Shown here: positions 7,319 to 16,391 of the stretch, one piece after another | Layout of the letters: each line of letters opens with the position of its first letter | How positions within the stretch are numbered: the first letter of the stretch is position 1 | Assembly: GCF_003696205.1 (NCBI RefSeq) | Contig: NZ_RFFI01000010.1 | Span: forward strand, 1-54,146 | Reading direction: 5' to 3' | Source of the DNA: Cellulomonas triticagri | GTDB taxonomy: Bacteria > Actinomycetota > Actinomycetes > Actinomycetales > Cellulomonadaceae | Length of the DNA stretch: 54,146 nucleotides | The notes under the pieces: model-generated | The model's input: only the letters and a program-made list of their open reading frames with translations | The model's database searches: none | Told to the model about the DNA's origin: nothing | Made by a program: the position numbers and the translations under genes

Positions 7319-8156
7319 CCGCCGCCTCGGCCTCCTCGTCGGCCTCGGCCTCGGCCTCCTCCTGCGCGCGCTCGGCACCGGCCGCGGCGGCGCGCTCGGC
7401 GGCCCGCAGCTCCGCGCCGCGGTCCCGGACGATCCGCACGGCCTCGTCGGGGTCGTCCACGAGCTGCAGCAGCGCGAGGTCGGCCTCGCGGATCATGCCG
7501 CGCTCCAGCACCGGGCCGCGCAGCCAGTCGAGCATCCCCTGCCAGTAGTCCGTGCCGACCAGGACGATCGGGAACTCGGTGACCTTGTGCGTCTGCACCA
7601 GGGTCAGCGCCTCGAACAGCTCGTCGAACGTGCCGAACCCGCCGGGCAGGACGACGAAGCCCTCGGCGTACTTCACGAACATCGTCTTGCGGGCGAAGAA
7701 GTACCGGAAGTTGACCCCGAGGTCGACCCACGGGTTCATGCCCTGCTCGAACGGCAGCTCGATGCCGAGGCCGACCGACAGGCCACCCGCCTCGGTCGCG
7801 CCCTTGTTGGCCGCGGACATGATGCCGGGGCCACCACCGGTGATGACGGCGTAGCCCGCCTCGGCGAGCCGGCGGCCGACCTGCTCCCCCAGCGCGTAGT
7901 CCGGGTGGTCGGGCAGGGTGCGGGCGGAGCCGAAGACGCTGACGGCCGGGCCGAGCTCGGCGAGCGCGCCGAAGCCCTCCACGAACTCGCTCTGGATCCG
8001 CATGACGCGCCACGGGTCGCCGTGCAGCCAGTCCGCGCCCTCGTCGCGGGTCAGCAGCCGCTGGTCGCTGGTGGTGGCCGGGATCTGCCCGCGCCGCAGC
8101 AGCACGGGACCCTTGCGGTAGCCGGAGCCGGGTGCGGGAACGCCGTCGTCGCTCAT
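7308..8156 (-). CDS. LOG/TIGR00730 family Rossmann protein (Rv1205-like nucleotide phosphoribohydrolase)
   Basis: A 282-residue lysine-decarboxylase-fold protein. It has the two family motifs GGGPGIM (107-113, followed by SAANKGA) and PGGFGTFDE (171-179). LOG proteins cleave ribose 5-phosphate from N6-modified AMP or from other nucleotide monophosphates. The N-terminal 65 residues (GPVLLRRGQIPATTSDQRLL) match the longer actinobacterial subgroup, and a Glu/Ala-rich tail ends the protein. The ATG is leaderless: TAGAGT lies 7 bases upstream. It is the first gene of the coupled LOG-folP2-mannosyltransferase operon. The exact substrate cannot be read from sequence. Confidence 0.85.
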   Translation of the reverse strand: MSDDGVPAPGSGYRKGPVLLRRGQIPATTSDQRLLTRDEGADWLHGDPWRVMRIQSEFVEGFGALAELGPAVSVFGSARTLPDHPDYALGEQVGRRLAEAGYAVITGGGPGIMSAANKGATEAGGLSVGLGIELPFEQGMNPWVDLGVNFRYFFARKTMFVKYAEGFVVLPGGFGTFDELFEALTLVQTHKVTEFPIVLVGTDYWQGMLDWLRGPVLERGMIREADLALLQLVDDPDEAVRIVRDRGAELRAAERAAAAGAERAQEEAEAEADEEAEAAGGE

Positions 8157-8163
8157 GGCGCCG

Positions 8164-8169
8164 ACTCTA
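8164..8169 (-). promoter_or_regulatory. Leaderless promoter -10 (TAGAGT) for the LOG-folP2 operon
   Basis: TAGAGT ends 7 bases before the ATG at 8156, so transcription should begin at the A of the start codon. No Shine-Dalgarno sequence is present. Confidence 0.6.
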
Positions 8170-8223
8170 CGGTCCGCGCCCGGGCACGCAGGTCCGGACG
8201 GGGTGACACCCAGGTGAACTCCG

Positions 8224-9327
8224 TCAGGCGGTGAGCCAGGCCCGCAGCGCGTCCCGGCACAGGTCGAGCTGCGCGACCGGCAGCCGCTCGTCGTCCTTGT
8301 GCGCCAGCAGCGGGTCCCCGGGGCCGAAGTTCACGGCGGGCACGCCGAGCGCGGAGAACCGGGCGACGTCGGTCCAGCCGTACTTCGGGGCGGGGGCGCC
8401 GCCGGTGACGCCGAGCACCGCGGCGGCGAACTCGGCGGCCGCCGGGTCGTCCAGCCCGGGGCGCGCGCCCGCGGCGGCGTCGGTGACGACGACCTCGTAC
8501 CCGGCCATCAGGTCGCGGACGTGCGCCGTGGCCTCCTCGACGGAGCGGGACGGGGCGAACCGGTAGTTCACGGTGACGACGCAGGAGTCGGGGACGACGT
8601 TGGTCGCGATGCCGCCGGTGATCGTCACCGCGTTCAGGCCCTCCCGGTACACCAGGCCGTCGACCTCGACCGAGGCGGGCTCGTACGCGGCGAGGCGGGC
8701 CAGCACGGGCGCGGCGGAGTGGATGGCGTTGGACCCGGTCCAGGCGCGGGCGGAGTGCGCCGCGACGCCCGCGACGCGGACCTCGGCGCGCAGCGTGCCG
8801 TTGCAGCCGCCCTCCAGCCCGGCGTCCGTCGGCTCGCACAGCACGGCGAAGTCCGCGGCCAGCCACTCGGGGTGCTCGCGGGCGATCCGGCCGAGGCCGT
8901 TCAGCGACGCGTCGACCTCCTCGTGGTCGTAGAACACCCAGGTGACGTCGCGGGTCGGCTCGGTGAGCGCGGCGGCCAGCGCGAGCTGCACGGCGACGCC
9001 GCCCTTCATGTCGACGGTCCCGCGCCCCCAGAGCACCGCGTCCGCGCCCTCGCCCTCCAGGCGGGTCGGCAGGTTCACGGGGTCCGTCGTCAGCGGCACC
9101 GTGTCGATGTGCCCGGCGATCACGACGCGCGAGTCCCGGCCCAGGTGGGTGCGGGCGACCACCGCGTCCCCGTCGCGCAGCACCTCCAGGTGCGGGTAGG
9201 CGCCCAGCGCGGCCTCGACCGCGTCCGCGAGCGCCGCCTCGTCGCCGCTGACCGAGGCGATGTCGCACACCGCGGCGGTGAGCGTGGTGAGGTCGGCCGT
9301 CAGGTCCAGGGAGGTGGTCGTCGTCAC
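8224..9327 (-). CDS. dapE: Succinyl-diaminopimelate desuccinylase
   Basis: An M20 metallohydrolase of 367 residues that removes succinate from N-succinyl-LL-diaminopimelate in the lysine and peptidoglycan pathway. Metal and catalytic residues are present: H73 and D75 in [11 protein letters not shown]107 in [12 protein letters not shown]136/E137 in DHEEVD, and the [14 protein letters not shown] segment. The dimerisation (lid) domain lies in the middle. The GTG at 9327 is chosen because TAGGGT sits 7 bases upstream (leaderless); the longer frame to 9822 runs antisense through dapD. It is divergent from dapD, which makes the substrate's precursor. Confidence 0.93.
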   Translation of the reverse strand: MTTTTSLDLTADLTTLTAAVCDIASVSGDEAALADAVEAALGAYPHLEVLRDGDAVVARTHLGRDSRVVIAGHIDTVPLTTDPVNLPTRLEGEGADAVLWGRGTVDMKGGVAVQLALAAALTEPTRDVTWVFYDHEEVDASLNGLGRIAREHPEWLAADFAVLCEPTDAGLEGGCNGTLRAEVRVAGVAAHSARAWTGSNAIHSAAPVLARLAAYEPASVEVDGLVYREGLNAVTITGGIATNVVPDSCVVTVNYRFAPSRSVEEATAHVRDLMAGYEVVVTDAAAGARPGLDDPAAAEFAAAVLGVTGGAPAPKYGWTDVARFSALGVPAVNFGPGDPLLAHKDDERLPVAQLDLCRDALRAWLTA

Positions 9328-9334
9328 GCCCGCG

Positions 9335-9340
9335 ACCCTA
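9335..9340 (-). promoter_or_regulatory. Leaderless promoter -10 (TAGGGT) for dapE
   Basis: TAGGGT ends 7 bases before the GTG at 9327. It is 32 bases from the opposing dapD hexamer, so the two promoters must share upstream DNA. Confidence 0.6.
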
Positions 9341-9372
9341 CCCGGGGAGCCCGGCGGCCCCCGCCACCCCCG

Positions 9373-9378
9373 TAGGCT
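9373..9378 (+). promoter_or_regulatory. Leaderless promoter -10 (TAGGCT) for dapD
   Basis: TAGGCT ends 7 bases before the ATG at 9386, predicting a leaderless transcript divergent from dapE. Confidence 0.6.
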
Positions 9379-9385
9379 GGCGGTC

Positions 9386-10357
9386 ATGAGCGACCGCACC
9401 GCCTGGGGCTGGGGCCTGGCCACCGTGACGTCCGACGAGTCCGCCGCCGGTTCTGGCGTCGTGCTCGACACCTGGTACCCGCAGCCCGCGCTCGGGGACG
9501 CCCCCGCGGGCGCCGAGTGCCCCGAGACCCTGGCGGCGCTGGTCGGCGAGGACGCGGCCCGCGGGGTCCGCACCGAGACCGTGCTGACCGTCGTCGACCT
9601 GGACGCCGCCCCGGTGGACACCGCCGACGCGTACCTGCGCCTGCACCTGCTGTCGCACCGCCTGGCCGCCCCGAACACGATCACGCTCGACGGGATCTTC
9701 GGCGCGCTGCCGAACGTCGTGTGGACCGACCACGGCCCGTGCGCCGTCGAGGGCTTCGAGACCACCCGCGCCCGGCTGCGCGCCGCGACCGGGCGCGTCG
9801 TCACGGTCTTCGGCGTCGACAAGTTCCCGCGGATGGTCGACTACGTGCTCCCCGACGGCGTGCGCGTCGCCGACGCCGACCGGGTGCGCCTCGGCGCGCA
9901 CCTCGCGTCCGGGACGACGGTCATGCACGAGGGCTTCGTGAACTTCAACGCCGGGACGCTGGGCACCTCCATGGTGGAGGGCCGCATCTCGCAGGGCGTC
10001 GTCGTCGGCGAGGGCTCCGACATCGGCGGCGGCGCGTCGATCATGGGCACGCTGTCCGGCGGCGGCAAGGAGCGGGTGTCCATCGGCGCGCGCTCGCTGC
10101 TCGGCGCGAACGCGGGCCTCGGCATCTCGCTGGGCGACGACTGCGTGGTCGAGGCCGGCCTCTACGTCACCGCGGGCACCAAGGTCACGCTCGTCGGCCA
10201 GGCGGGCGAGGACGGCGCGCCGCGCGTCGTCAAGGCCCGCGACCTGTCCGGCGCCGACGGCCTCCTGCTGCGTCGCAACTCCCTGACCGGCGGGGTCGAG
10301 GCCGTCGCGCGCACCGGCACGGGCATCACGCTCAACGCCGCCCTGCACGAGAACTGA
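9386..10357 (+). CDS. dapD: Tetrahydrodipicolinate N-succinyltransferase
   Basis: A 323-residue enzyme of the actinobacterial DapD type that transfers succinyl from succinyl-CoA to tetrahydrodipicolinate. The C-terminal half is a left-handed beta-helix of hexapeptide repeats, for example [37 protein letters not shown] and [16 protein letters not shown]. The N-terminal globular domain begins [17 protein letters not shown] 9386 is preferred to earlier in-frame codons because TAGGCT lies 7 bases upstream. The neighbouring divergent dapE catalyses a later step of the same pathway. Confidence 0.94.
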   Translation: MSDRTAWGWGLATVTSDESAAGSGVVLDTWYPQPALGDAPAGAECPETLAALVGEDAARGVRTETVLTVVDLDAAPVDTADAYLRLHLLSHRLAAPNTITLDGIFGALPNVVWTDHGPCAVEGFETTRARLRAATGRVVTVFGVDKFPRMVDYVLPDGVRVADADRVRLGAHLASGTTVMHEGFVNFNAGTLGTSMVEGRISQGVVVGEGSDIGGGASIMGTLSGGGKERVSIGARSLLGANAGLGISLGDDCVVEAGLYVTAGTKVTLVGQAGEDGAPRVVKARDLSGADGLLLRRNSLTGGVEAVARTGTGITLNAALHEN

Positions 10358-10364
10358 GACCCCC

Positions 10365-11255
10365 GTGGCGAGCCGGCTGTCGCGGCTGGGCTGCGCGGCG
10401 CTCGCCGCGGTGGTCCTGCTGGCCGCGGCGGTCGGCGGGGTCGTCTGGTTCCTGGACGACGCCCACCCGCGGGCCGCGTCGCGCACCTGCACGGCGACGC
10501 TCGACGGCACCCCGTGGTCGCTGTCGGCCGACCAGGCGGACAACGCCGCGCTGATCGCGGTCACCGCCACGCAGCGCGGGCTGCCCGCGCGCGCCGCGAC
10601 GATCGGCCTCGCGACCGCGCTGCAGGAGTCGCGGCTCATCAACATCGACTACGGCGACCGGGACTCGATCGGCCTGTTCCAGCAGCGGCCGTCGCAGGGC
10701 TGGGGCACGGTCGAGCAGATCATGGACCCGGTGTACTCGACCGGGAAGTTCTACGACGGCCTGGTCCGCGTGCCCGGGTACACCGAGCTGCCGGTGACCG
10801 AGGCCGCGCAGGCGGTGCAGCGCTCCGGGTTCCCCGACGCGTACGCGCAGCACGAGGGGCGGTCCCGGGCGTGGGCGTCCGCGCTGACGGGGTACTCCCC
10901 CGCCGTGCTGCACTGCGACCTGGGCCCGGCCGCGGGTCCGGGAGACCCGGACGCGGTCGCGGCGCGGGTGCAGCGCGACTTCGGCGGGACGGTGACCCCC
11001 GCGGTCGACGCGGCCGCCGGGGACGGCGTGGTGGTCGTGCTGGACGCCGCCGGTCTGGCCGGGGTGTCCGGAGGTGACGCCGCGCGCTCGGCCTGGGCGG
11101 TGGCGCAGTGGGCGGTGGCGACGGCCGAGGCCCTGGGGGTCGAGCGGGTGGACGTCGCGGGCGGCCGCTGGGACCGCACCGCCGACGCCTGGACCCCCGA
11201 CCCGGAGGGCGACCGCCCCGCCGCGGGCACGGTCGCGCTCACCCTCGCCCCGTAG
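10365..11255 (+). CDS. Secreted or membrane-anchored lysozyme-fold-like protein
   Basis: A 296-residue protein with an N-terminal signal anchor at about residues 7-29 (LGCAALAAVVLLAAAVGGVV). The conserved core is ATALQESRLINIDYGDRDSIGLFQQRPSQGWG at about 88-119, quoted here in parts: ALQESRL, GDRDSIGLFQQ, RPSQGWG. The E-S followed by GLFQQ resembles the ES...GLMQ pattern of lytic transglycosylases, with the Glu as candidate catalytic acid; this is inference. Actinobacterial homologues are mostly annotated as hypothetical. The GTG start is 5 bases after the dapD stop, so it is probably co-transcribed with dapD, consistent with a peptidoglycan-related role. Confidence 0.65.
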   Translation: MASRLSRLGCAALAAVVLLAAAVGGVVWFLDDAHPRAASRTCTATLDGTPWSLSADQADNAALIAVTATQRGLPARAATIGLATALQESRLINIDYGDRDSIGLFQQRPSQGWGTVEQIMDPVYSTGKFYDGLVRVPGYTELPVTEAAQAVQRSGFPDAYAQHEGRSRAWASALTGYSPAVLHCDLGPAAGPGDPDAVAARVQRDFGGTVTPAVDAAAGDGVVVVLDAAGLAGVSGGDAARSAWAVAQWAVATAEALGVERVDVAGGRWDRTADAWTPDPEGDRPAAGTVALTLAP

Positions 11256-11266
11256 CGCGTCTCGGC

Positions 11267-11334
11267 GAGATCGAGGGTTCCAGGCGACACGCCGCCCCGA
11301 CACGCCGGGCCGGCCGGGGAAACCCTCGACCTCG
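11267..11334. repeat. GAGRTCGAGGGTTTCC inverted repeat, likely bidirectional terminator
   Basis: GAGATCGAGGGTTCC (from 11267) and GGAAACCCTCGACCTC (to 11334) form an almost perfect inverted repeat around a GC-rich loop of about 38 bases. It occupies the 91-base gap between convergent genes. The arm shares the GAGGTCG core with the blocks at 2785 and 43824 but carries the extension AGGGTTTC. Confidence 0.65.
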
Positions 11335-11346
11335 TGGGAGGACCGC

Positions 11347-12273
11347 TCAGCGGAGCGCGGCGAAGGCCGTGATCTCGCGGCGGAGCTCCGCCGCGAGGTC
11401 CGCCAGGCCCTCGCCGGGGGCGTGGCCCGCGGCGGTCGCGACCTGGTCGACCTGCGCCGCCATGCCCGCGATGATCTCGTCGATCCGGCCGATGGCCACG
11501 CCCGCGTCGTCCGCCGCGGCCTGCGCCGCCACGACCTGCCGGGCGATGTCCTCCGAGCGCCCCGCCGAGTCGTCCGCGAGCGCGCGCACCTCGGAGGCCA
11601 CGACCGCGAACCCGCGCCCCGCCTCCCCCGCGCGCGCCGCCTCGATGGTCGCGTTGAGCGCGAGCAGCCGGGTGCGGCTCGCGATGGCCTTGACCAGGCC
11701 CGCCGCCTCCTCGATCTGCGCGGACGTGTCCGCCAGGTCCCGCACGGTCGCGCGCGAGTCCCGCGCGGCCGTCGTCGCGGAGTCGGCGGCGCCGGTGAGC
11801 GCCGCCGCCGACGACGCGAGGCCCTGGGCCGAGTCCGAGACCCGCGCGGCGACGTCCACCAGCCGCTCGGCCAGCGCCTCCCGCTCCTCCTGGTCCCGGG
11901 CCGTGCGGCGGGCCGCCGCCTCCAGACCTCCGCGCGCGGCGTCGATGCGCACCGCGCCCGACCGGAACGCCCCGGGCATCCCCCGGCGCAGGAACCGCCG
12001 GTGGAACCGGCCCTCCTCCGCCGCGGCGAGCGACGCCTGCGACTCGCGCACGTAGGCGTCCACCAGGTCCGCGACCCGGTTCAGGGCCGCGCGCGCCCGC
12101 TGCACGGACGGGTCGCCGCCGAGCGTCGGCAGGCGGCCCTCGAGGTCACCGGCCGCGAGGCGGTCGCAGAACTCGGCGAGCAGGTCGAGCGACGCCCGGG
12201 TCGCCGGGTCGAGCGCGGGCTCGACCACGGCGACGGTGCCGGGGCGGCGCGCCGTGAGCAGACCCCGGCTCAC
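11347..12273 (-). CDS. Soluble methyl-accepting chemotaxis protein signalling subunit
   Basis: A 308-residue protein with no membrane segment. The C-terminal two thirds form the MCP coiled coil. The conserved hairpin tip is [20 protein letters not shown] followed by [16 protein letters not shown], the CheA/CheW contact. Residues 20-110 contain an alpha-helical region with [15 protein letters not shown] and [11 protein letters not shown], seen in PAS- or HAMP-linked soluble receptors. The GTG start overlaps the stop of the PAS gene (GTGA), so the two are coupled. Together they look like an Aer-type receptor split into sensor and signalling proteins. No chemotaxis kinase gene is in the window. 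Confidence 0.85.
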   Translation of the reverse strand: MSRGLLTARRPGTVAVVEPALDPATRASLDLLAEFCDRLAAGDLEGRLPTLGGDPSVQRARAALNRVADLVDAYVRESQASLAAAEEGRFHRRFLRRGMPGAFRSGAVRIDAARGGLEAAARRTARDQEEREALAERLVDVAARVSDSAQGLASSAAALTGAADSATTAARDSRATVRDLADTSAQIEEAAGLVKAIASRTRLLALNATIEAARAGEAGRGFAVVASEVRALADDSAGRSEDIARQVVAAQAAADDAGVAIGRIDEIIAGMAAQVDQVATAAGHAPGEGLADLAAELRREITAFAALR

Positions 12274-12908
12274 CGCGCACCCCCCACGCCCGCGAGCGGC
12301 GCGTCGACCGCGTCGTCCCGCCCGGCCAGCGACCAGACGAGCTCGTCGTAGGTCGTGCCCGCCTCGGCGAGCGCGGCGGTCAGCTCGGCCGTCCCCGCCG
12401 CGATGGCGTCCTTCGTGCGCTCCTCGCGCTGCTCCGCCCCCAGCACCCGCGCGTACAGGTCCGCGACGGTGCGCCGCGTCGCCGGCGGGACCCACCGGCG
12501 GTTCGAGTGGTACCCGACGACCGACCCGCCGGGACCGCGCGTGGCGGTGACGTGGGCGAGCACCCAGTAGTGCCCGCCGTCCGCCGCCAGGTTCAGCACG
12601 TACGCGAAGAGCTCCTGACCGGTGGGGATCACGTCCCACATGAGCTGGAACACCGCGCGCGGCATGTCCGGGTGCCGGATCAGGTTGTGCGGCTGCCCGA
12701 GGATCTCCTCCTCGGTGAACCCCGCGACCCGGGTGAACACGTCGTTGGCGTAGGTGATGACCCCGCGGGGATCCGTCTTCGAGACGATGATCTCCTCGGG
12801 CCCGAAGGTCCGTTCGACGCCGGTCGGCCGTGCTGCGCGTCGCCCCCGCGCAGGTCCTGACCGCCGGCTGGTGCCACGCATCTGCTGCGCGGCCTCAGTG
12901 GGCGACAT
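12270..12908 (-). CDS. Aer-like PAS sensor protein
   Basis: A 212-residue protein with a PAS domain at about residues 35-140. The sequence [44 protein letters not shown] and [11 protein letters not shown] closely resembles the FAD-binding PAS of the E. coli redox receptor Aer (GQPHNMVRHPDMP). Unlike Aer it lacks HAMP and MCP regions, which are supplied by the coupled downstream gene. A helical tail ([22 protein letters not shown]) could dock on that partner. The ATG at 12908 lacks a good ribosome site and lies a few bases after a sigma-28-like -10; an in-frame ATG at 12881 is an alternative. Likely role: aerotaxis or energy taxis. Confidence 0.8.
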   Translation of the reverse strand: MSPTEAAQQMRGTSRRSGPARGRRAARPTGVERTFGPEEIIVSKTDPRGVITYANDVFTRVAGFTEEEILGQPHNLIRHPDMPRAVFQLMWDVIPTGQELFAYVLNLAADGGHYWVLAHVTATRGPGGSVVGYHSNRRWVPPATRRTVADLYARVLGAEQREERTKDAIAAGTAELTAALAEAGTTYDELVWSLAGRDDAVDAPLAGVGGAR

Positions 12909-12916
12909 GCCCCCCT

Positions 12917-12942
12917 GATCGGTCCGGACTGCGGGGTTCTGA
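12917..12942 (-). promoter_or_regulatory. Sigma-28 (FliA)-like promoter of the split Aer locus
   Basis: TCA (12940-12942) and CCGATC (12917-12922) on the minus strand have 20 bases from the first T to the CCGAT. This is the geometry of the FliA consensus TAAA-N15-GCCGATAA. The same arrangement precedes the second chemoreceptor at 53091. Confidence 0.5.
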
Positions 12943-12986
12943 CCGGTTCGTCCTGATCAGTTCGGCGGGCGACCGGGTGAAAGACC

Positions 12987-14285
<1,299 letters not shown>

Positions 14286-14405
14286 GGCGCTCCTCCTCGG
14301 GCGGGTGCGGGGGTCCGGACCTCGGTCCGGTCCGCGAGGTCGTGCTGGCCTGGGCGCCGCGGCGGTGCGGGCGGCACGCCACGGGGGTGACGTCGGCCTG
14401 CCCCG

Positions 14406-14411
14406 ACGCTA
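14406..14411 (-). promoter_or_regulatory. -10 hexamer TAGCGT for gltA
   Basis: TAGCGT on the minus strand predicts transcription from about 14399, which places the CRP/GlxR-like site at about -65. Single-hexamer evidence only. Confidence 0.35.
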
Positions 14412-14456
14412 CTTCGGGTCCGGGAGGTGGACCACACCGAACCGGGCCCCCGGCTG

Positions 14457-14472
14457 TGTGACTCGGGTCACA
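14457..14472. promoter_or_regulatory. CRP/GlxR-type operator TGTGA-N6-TCACA
   Basis: A perfect palindromic TGTGACTCGGGTCACA overlaps the dapC stop codon and lies 172 bases upstream of the gltA start. The half-sites and 6-base spacer are the established consensus of CRP-family cAMP receptors, including actinobacterial GlxR. GlxR control of gltA is known in Corynebacterium glutamicum, which supports assignment to gltA. Confidence 0.7.
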
Positions 14473-15616
14473 CGCCTCCGAGCCGGGCGACCGCGGCGGC
14501 CACCCGCTCGTCCGTCGCGGTCAGCGCGACCCGCACGTGCCGGGGCGAGCCGTAGAACGACCCCGGCGCGACGAGGATGCCGAGGTCCGCGAAGCGCGAG
14601 ACCGTGGCCCAGCAGTCGTCGTCGCCGGACGCGGGCCGCGCCCACAGGTACAGGCCGGCCTCCGAGCGGTCCACGACCAGCCCCGCGCCCTCGACCGCCG
14701 CGAGCAGCGCCGTGCGCCGCGCCCGGTACCGCTCGCGCTGCTCCGCCACGTGCGCGTCGTCCCCGAGCGCGACCGTCATCGCGGCCTGCACCGGGGCGGG
14801 GACGATCATCCCCGCGTGCTTGCGGGTGCCGAGCAGGTCCGCGACCAGCGCCGGGTCCCCGGCGGTGAACGCCGCCCGGTAGCCCGCGAGGTTCGACTGC
14901 TTGGACAGCGAGTACAGCGCCAGCAGGCCGGTGAGGTCACCGCCGGTGACCCGCGGGTCCAGCAGCGACGGCACGCCGCGCGACGCCCACGGCTCGGCCC
15001 ACGGCAGCTCGGCGTAGCACTCGTCGGACGCCACGACGACGCGCTGCCCCGTGCGCTCCTGCACGTCGCGGGCCGCCTCGACCACCGCGCGCAGCTCGGC
15101 GACACCCAGCACGCTCCCGTCCGGGTTGCCGGGCGAGTTCAGCCACACGAGCCGCACCCGGTCCCCCTCGGGGCCGCGCATCAGCCCGACCGGGTCGTCC
15201 GTCGCGACCGGCTCCGCACCGGCGAGCCGGGCACCCACGTCGTAGGTCGGGTACGCCGCCGCGGGGTGCGCGACGAGGTCGCCCGCCCCCAGACCGAGCA
15301 GCGCGGGCAGCAGCGCCACCTGTTCCTTGGAGCCGATGGTCGGCAGCACGCCCGCCGGGTCGAGGTCGGGCACGCCCCGGCGCCGGGCGAACCACGCCAC
15401 GACGGCCTCGCGCAGGTCGGCGGTCCCCCACGTCTGCGGGTACCCGTGCGCGTCGGCCGCGTCGACCAGCGCCTGCCGCAGCACGGCGGGCGTCGGGTCG
15501 ACGGGCGTGCCGACCGACAGGTCCACGATGCCGTCGGGGTGCGACCGGGCCCGGTCGCCGAACGGCACGAGGGAGTCCCAGGGGAAGTCCGGCAGCGCGC
15601 CGGTCGCCAGCCCCAC
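14468..15616 (-). CDS. dapC: N-succinyldiaminopimelate aminotransferase
   Basis: A fold-type I PLP aminotransferase of 382 residues. It has the substrate-loop PTIGSKEQVALLP, the NSPGNPDGSVL motif, DECYAELPW, and SLSKQSNLAGYR with the PLP lysine (SLSKQ). The GTG at 15616 lies 5 bases after the fdxA stop, with GGGGAG as ribosome site inside the fdxA end. An fdxA-dapC pair is the conserved actinobacterial arrangement (Rv1177-Rv1178), which favours the DapC assignment over other class I aminotransferases. With dapD and dapE in this window, three steps of the succinylase branch of lysine synthesis are present. Confidence 0.9.
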   Translation of the reverse strand: MGLATGALPDFPWDSLVPFGDRARSHPDGIVDLSVGTPVDPTPAVLRQALVDAADAHGYPQTWGTADLREAVVAWFARRRGVPDLDPAGVLPTIGSKEQVALLPALLGLGAGDLVAHPAAAYPTYDVGARLAGAEPVATDDPVGLMRGPEGDRVRLVWLNSPGNPDGSVLGVAELRAVVEAARDVQERTGQRVVVASDECYAELPWAEPWASRGVPSLLDPRVTGGDLTGLLALYSLSKQSNLAGYRAAFTAGDPALVADLLGTRKHAGMIVPAPVQAAMTVALGDDAHVAEQRERYRARRTALLAAVEGAGLVVDRSEAGLYLWARPASGDDDCWATVSRFADLGILVAPGSFYGSPRHVRVALTATDERVAAAVARLGGV

Positions 15617-15621
15617 GCGCG

Positions 15622-15948
15622 CTACTCCCCGTGCACCTGGAGCGGGAGCGTCGCGATGACCGGGTGGTCCTTCGCGATCTGCCCCATCTTGGCCGCGCCG
15701 CCGGGCGAGCCCAGGTCGTCGAAGAACTCGACGTTCGCCTTGTAGTACTCGCTCCACTGCTCGGGGACGTCGTCCTCGTAGTAGATCGCCTCGACCGGGC
15801 ACACCGGCTCGCACGCCCCGCAGTCCACGCACTCGTCGGGGTGGATGTACAGCGACCGCTGGCCCTCGTAGATGCAGTCGACGGGGCACTCCTCGATGCA
15901 CGCCTTGTCCTTGACGTCCACGCAGGGCTGGGCGATCACGTACGTCAC
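15622..15948 (-). CDS. fdxA: 7Fe ferredoxin (3Fe-4S/4Fe-4S)
   Basis: A 108-residue soluble electron carrier. The cysteines at 9, 17, 21, 25, 40, 43, 46 and 50 follow the mycobacterial FdxC pattern for one [3Fe-4S] and one [4Fe-4S] cluster (PCVDVKDKACIEECPVDCIYEG, given in parts as PCVDVKDKAC and IEECPVDCIY; second motif CVDCGACEPVCP). The GTG start is preceded by GGAGG at a 7-base distance. It is the first gene of an fdxA-dapC operon and is divergent from a small SH3-like gene. Confidence 0.95.
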   Translation of the reverse strand: MTYVIAQPCVDVKDKACIEECPVDCIYEGQRSLYIHPDECVDCGACEPVCPVEAIYYEDDVPEQWSEYYKANVEFFDDLGSPGGAAKMGQIAKDHPVIATLPLQVHGE

Positions 15949-16024
15949 GGTGCGTCCTCCACGCGCCGGGGGCGGCGCGCTGCTGGTCGGTGCGGGGGAT
16001 GGGGCCCGGGGGCCCCGCTGCTCC

Positions 16025-16031
16025 TAGTATC
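16025..16031. promoter_or_regulatory. Overlapping divergent -10 elements (TAGTAT / GATACT)
   Basis: TAGTAT (16025-16030, plus) and GATACT (16026-16031, minus) overlap almost fully in the 143-base gap between fdxA and the SH3-like gene. Both genes could use this region, or only one of the two readings is real. Confidence 0.4.
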
Positions 16032-16091
16032 GCTCACCTGCGCCACGACGGCCGCAGGGGACGACGGGTCGCGGCCCGGGGAGGAGCACCC

Positions 16092-16370
16092 GTGGACGAG
16101 GTGGACGACACCGTCGACACCGTCGACACCGGGCGGCACTGGCGCGCGTGGCGGGTCGGTGACCGCGTGGTCGTGCGCCGCCGCCTGCCGGAGGGCTCGC
16201 CGCAGCCGTACACCGACGTCCTCGGCGACCTGCTCGCCGTCGACGCCGACGGCGTCACCGTCCGGACCCGGCGCGCGGGCGACGTCCGGGTCCCGGGTGC
16301 CGAGATCGCGCTGGGCAAGGTCGTCCCGCCCGCGCCGGTGCGCCGCCCCCGGCGTCCCGCCGGGGGCTGA
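16092..16370 (+). CDS. Small SH3-like domain protein (N-domain of Rv0428c-type acetyltransferases)
   Basis: A 92-residue protein read from GTG 16092, which has GGAGGAG 6-7 bases upstream. The core VGDRVVVRRRLPEGS, TDVLGDLLAVDADGVTVRTR and GDVRVPGAEIALGKVVPP resembles the small beta-barrel domain found at the N-terminus of actinobacterial GNAT proteins of the Rv0428c type. The acetyltransferase domain that normally follows is absent: the stop comes at 16370 and vanW is convergent 21 bases later. It may be a complete stand-alone regulator or adaptor, or the remnant of a longer gene. Assignment rests on remembered family features. Confidence 0.6.
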   Translation: MDEVDDTVDTVDTGRHWRAWRVGDRVVVRRRLPEGSPQPYTDVLGDLLAVDADGVTVRTRRAGDVRVPGAEIALGKVVPPAPVRRPRRPAGG

Positions 16371-16391
16371 CGGACGCGGGGCCGACCGGGA

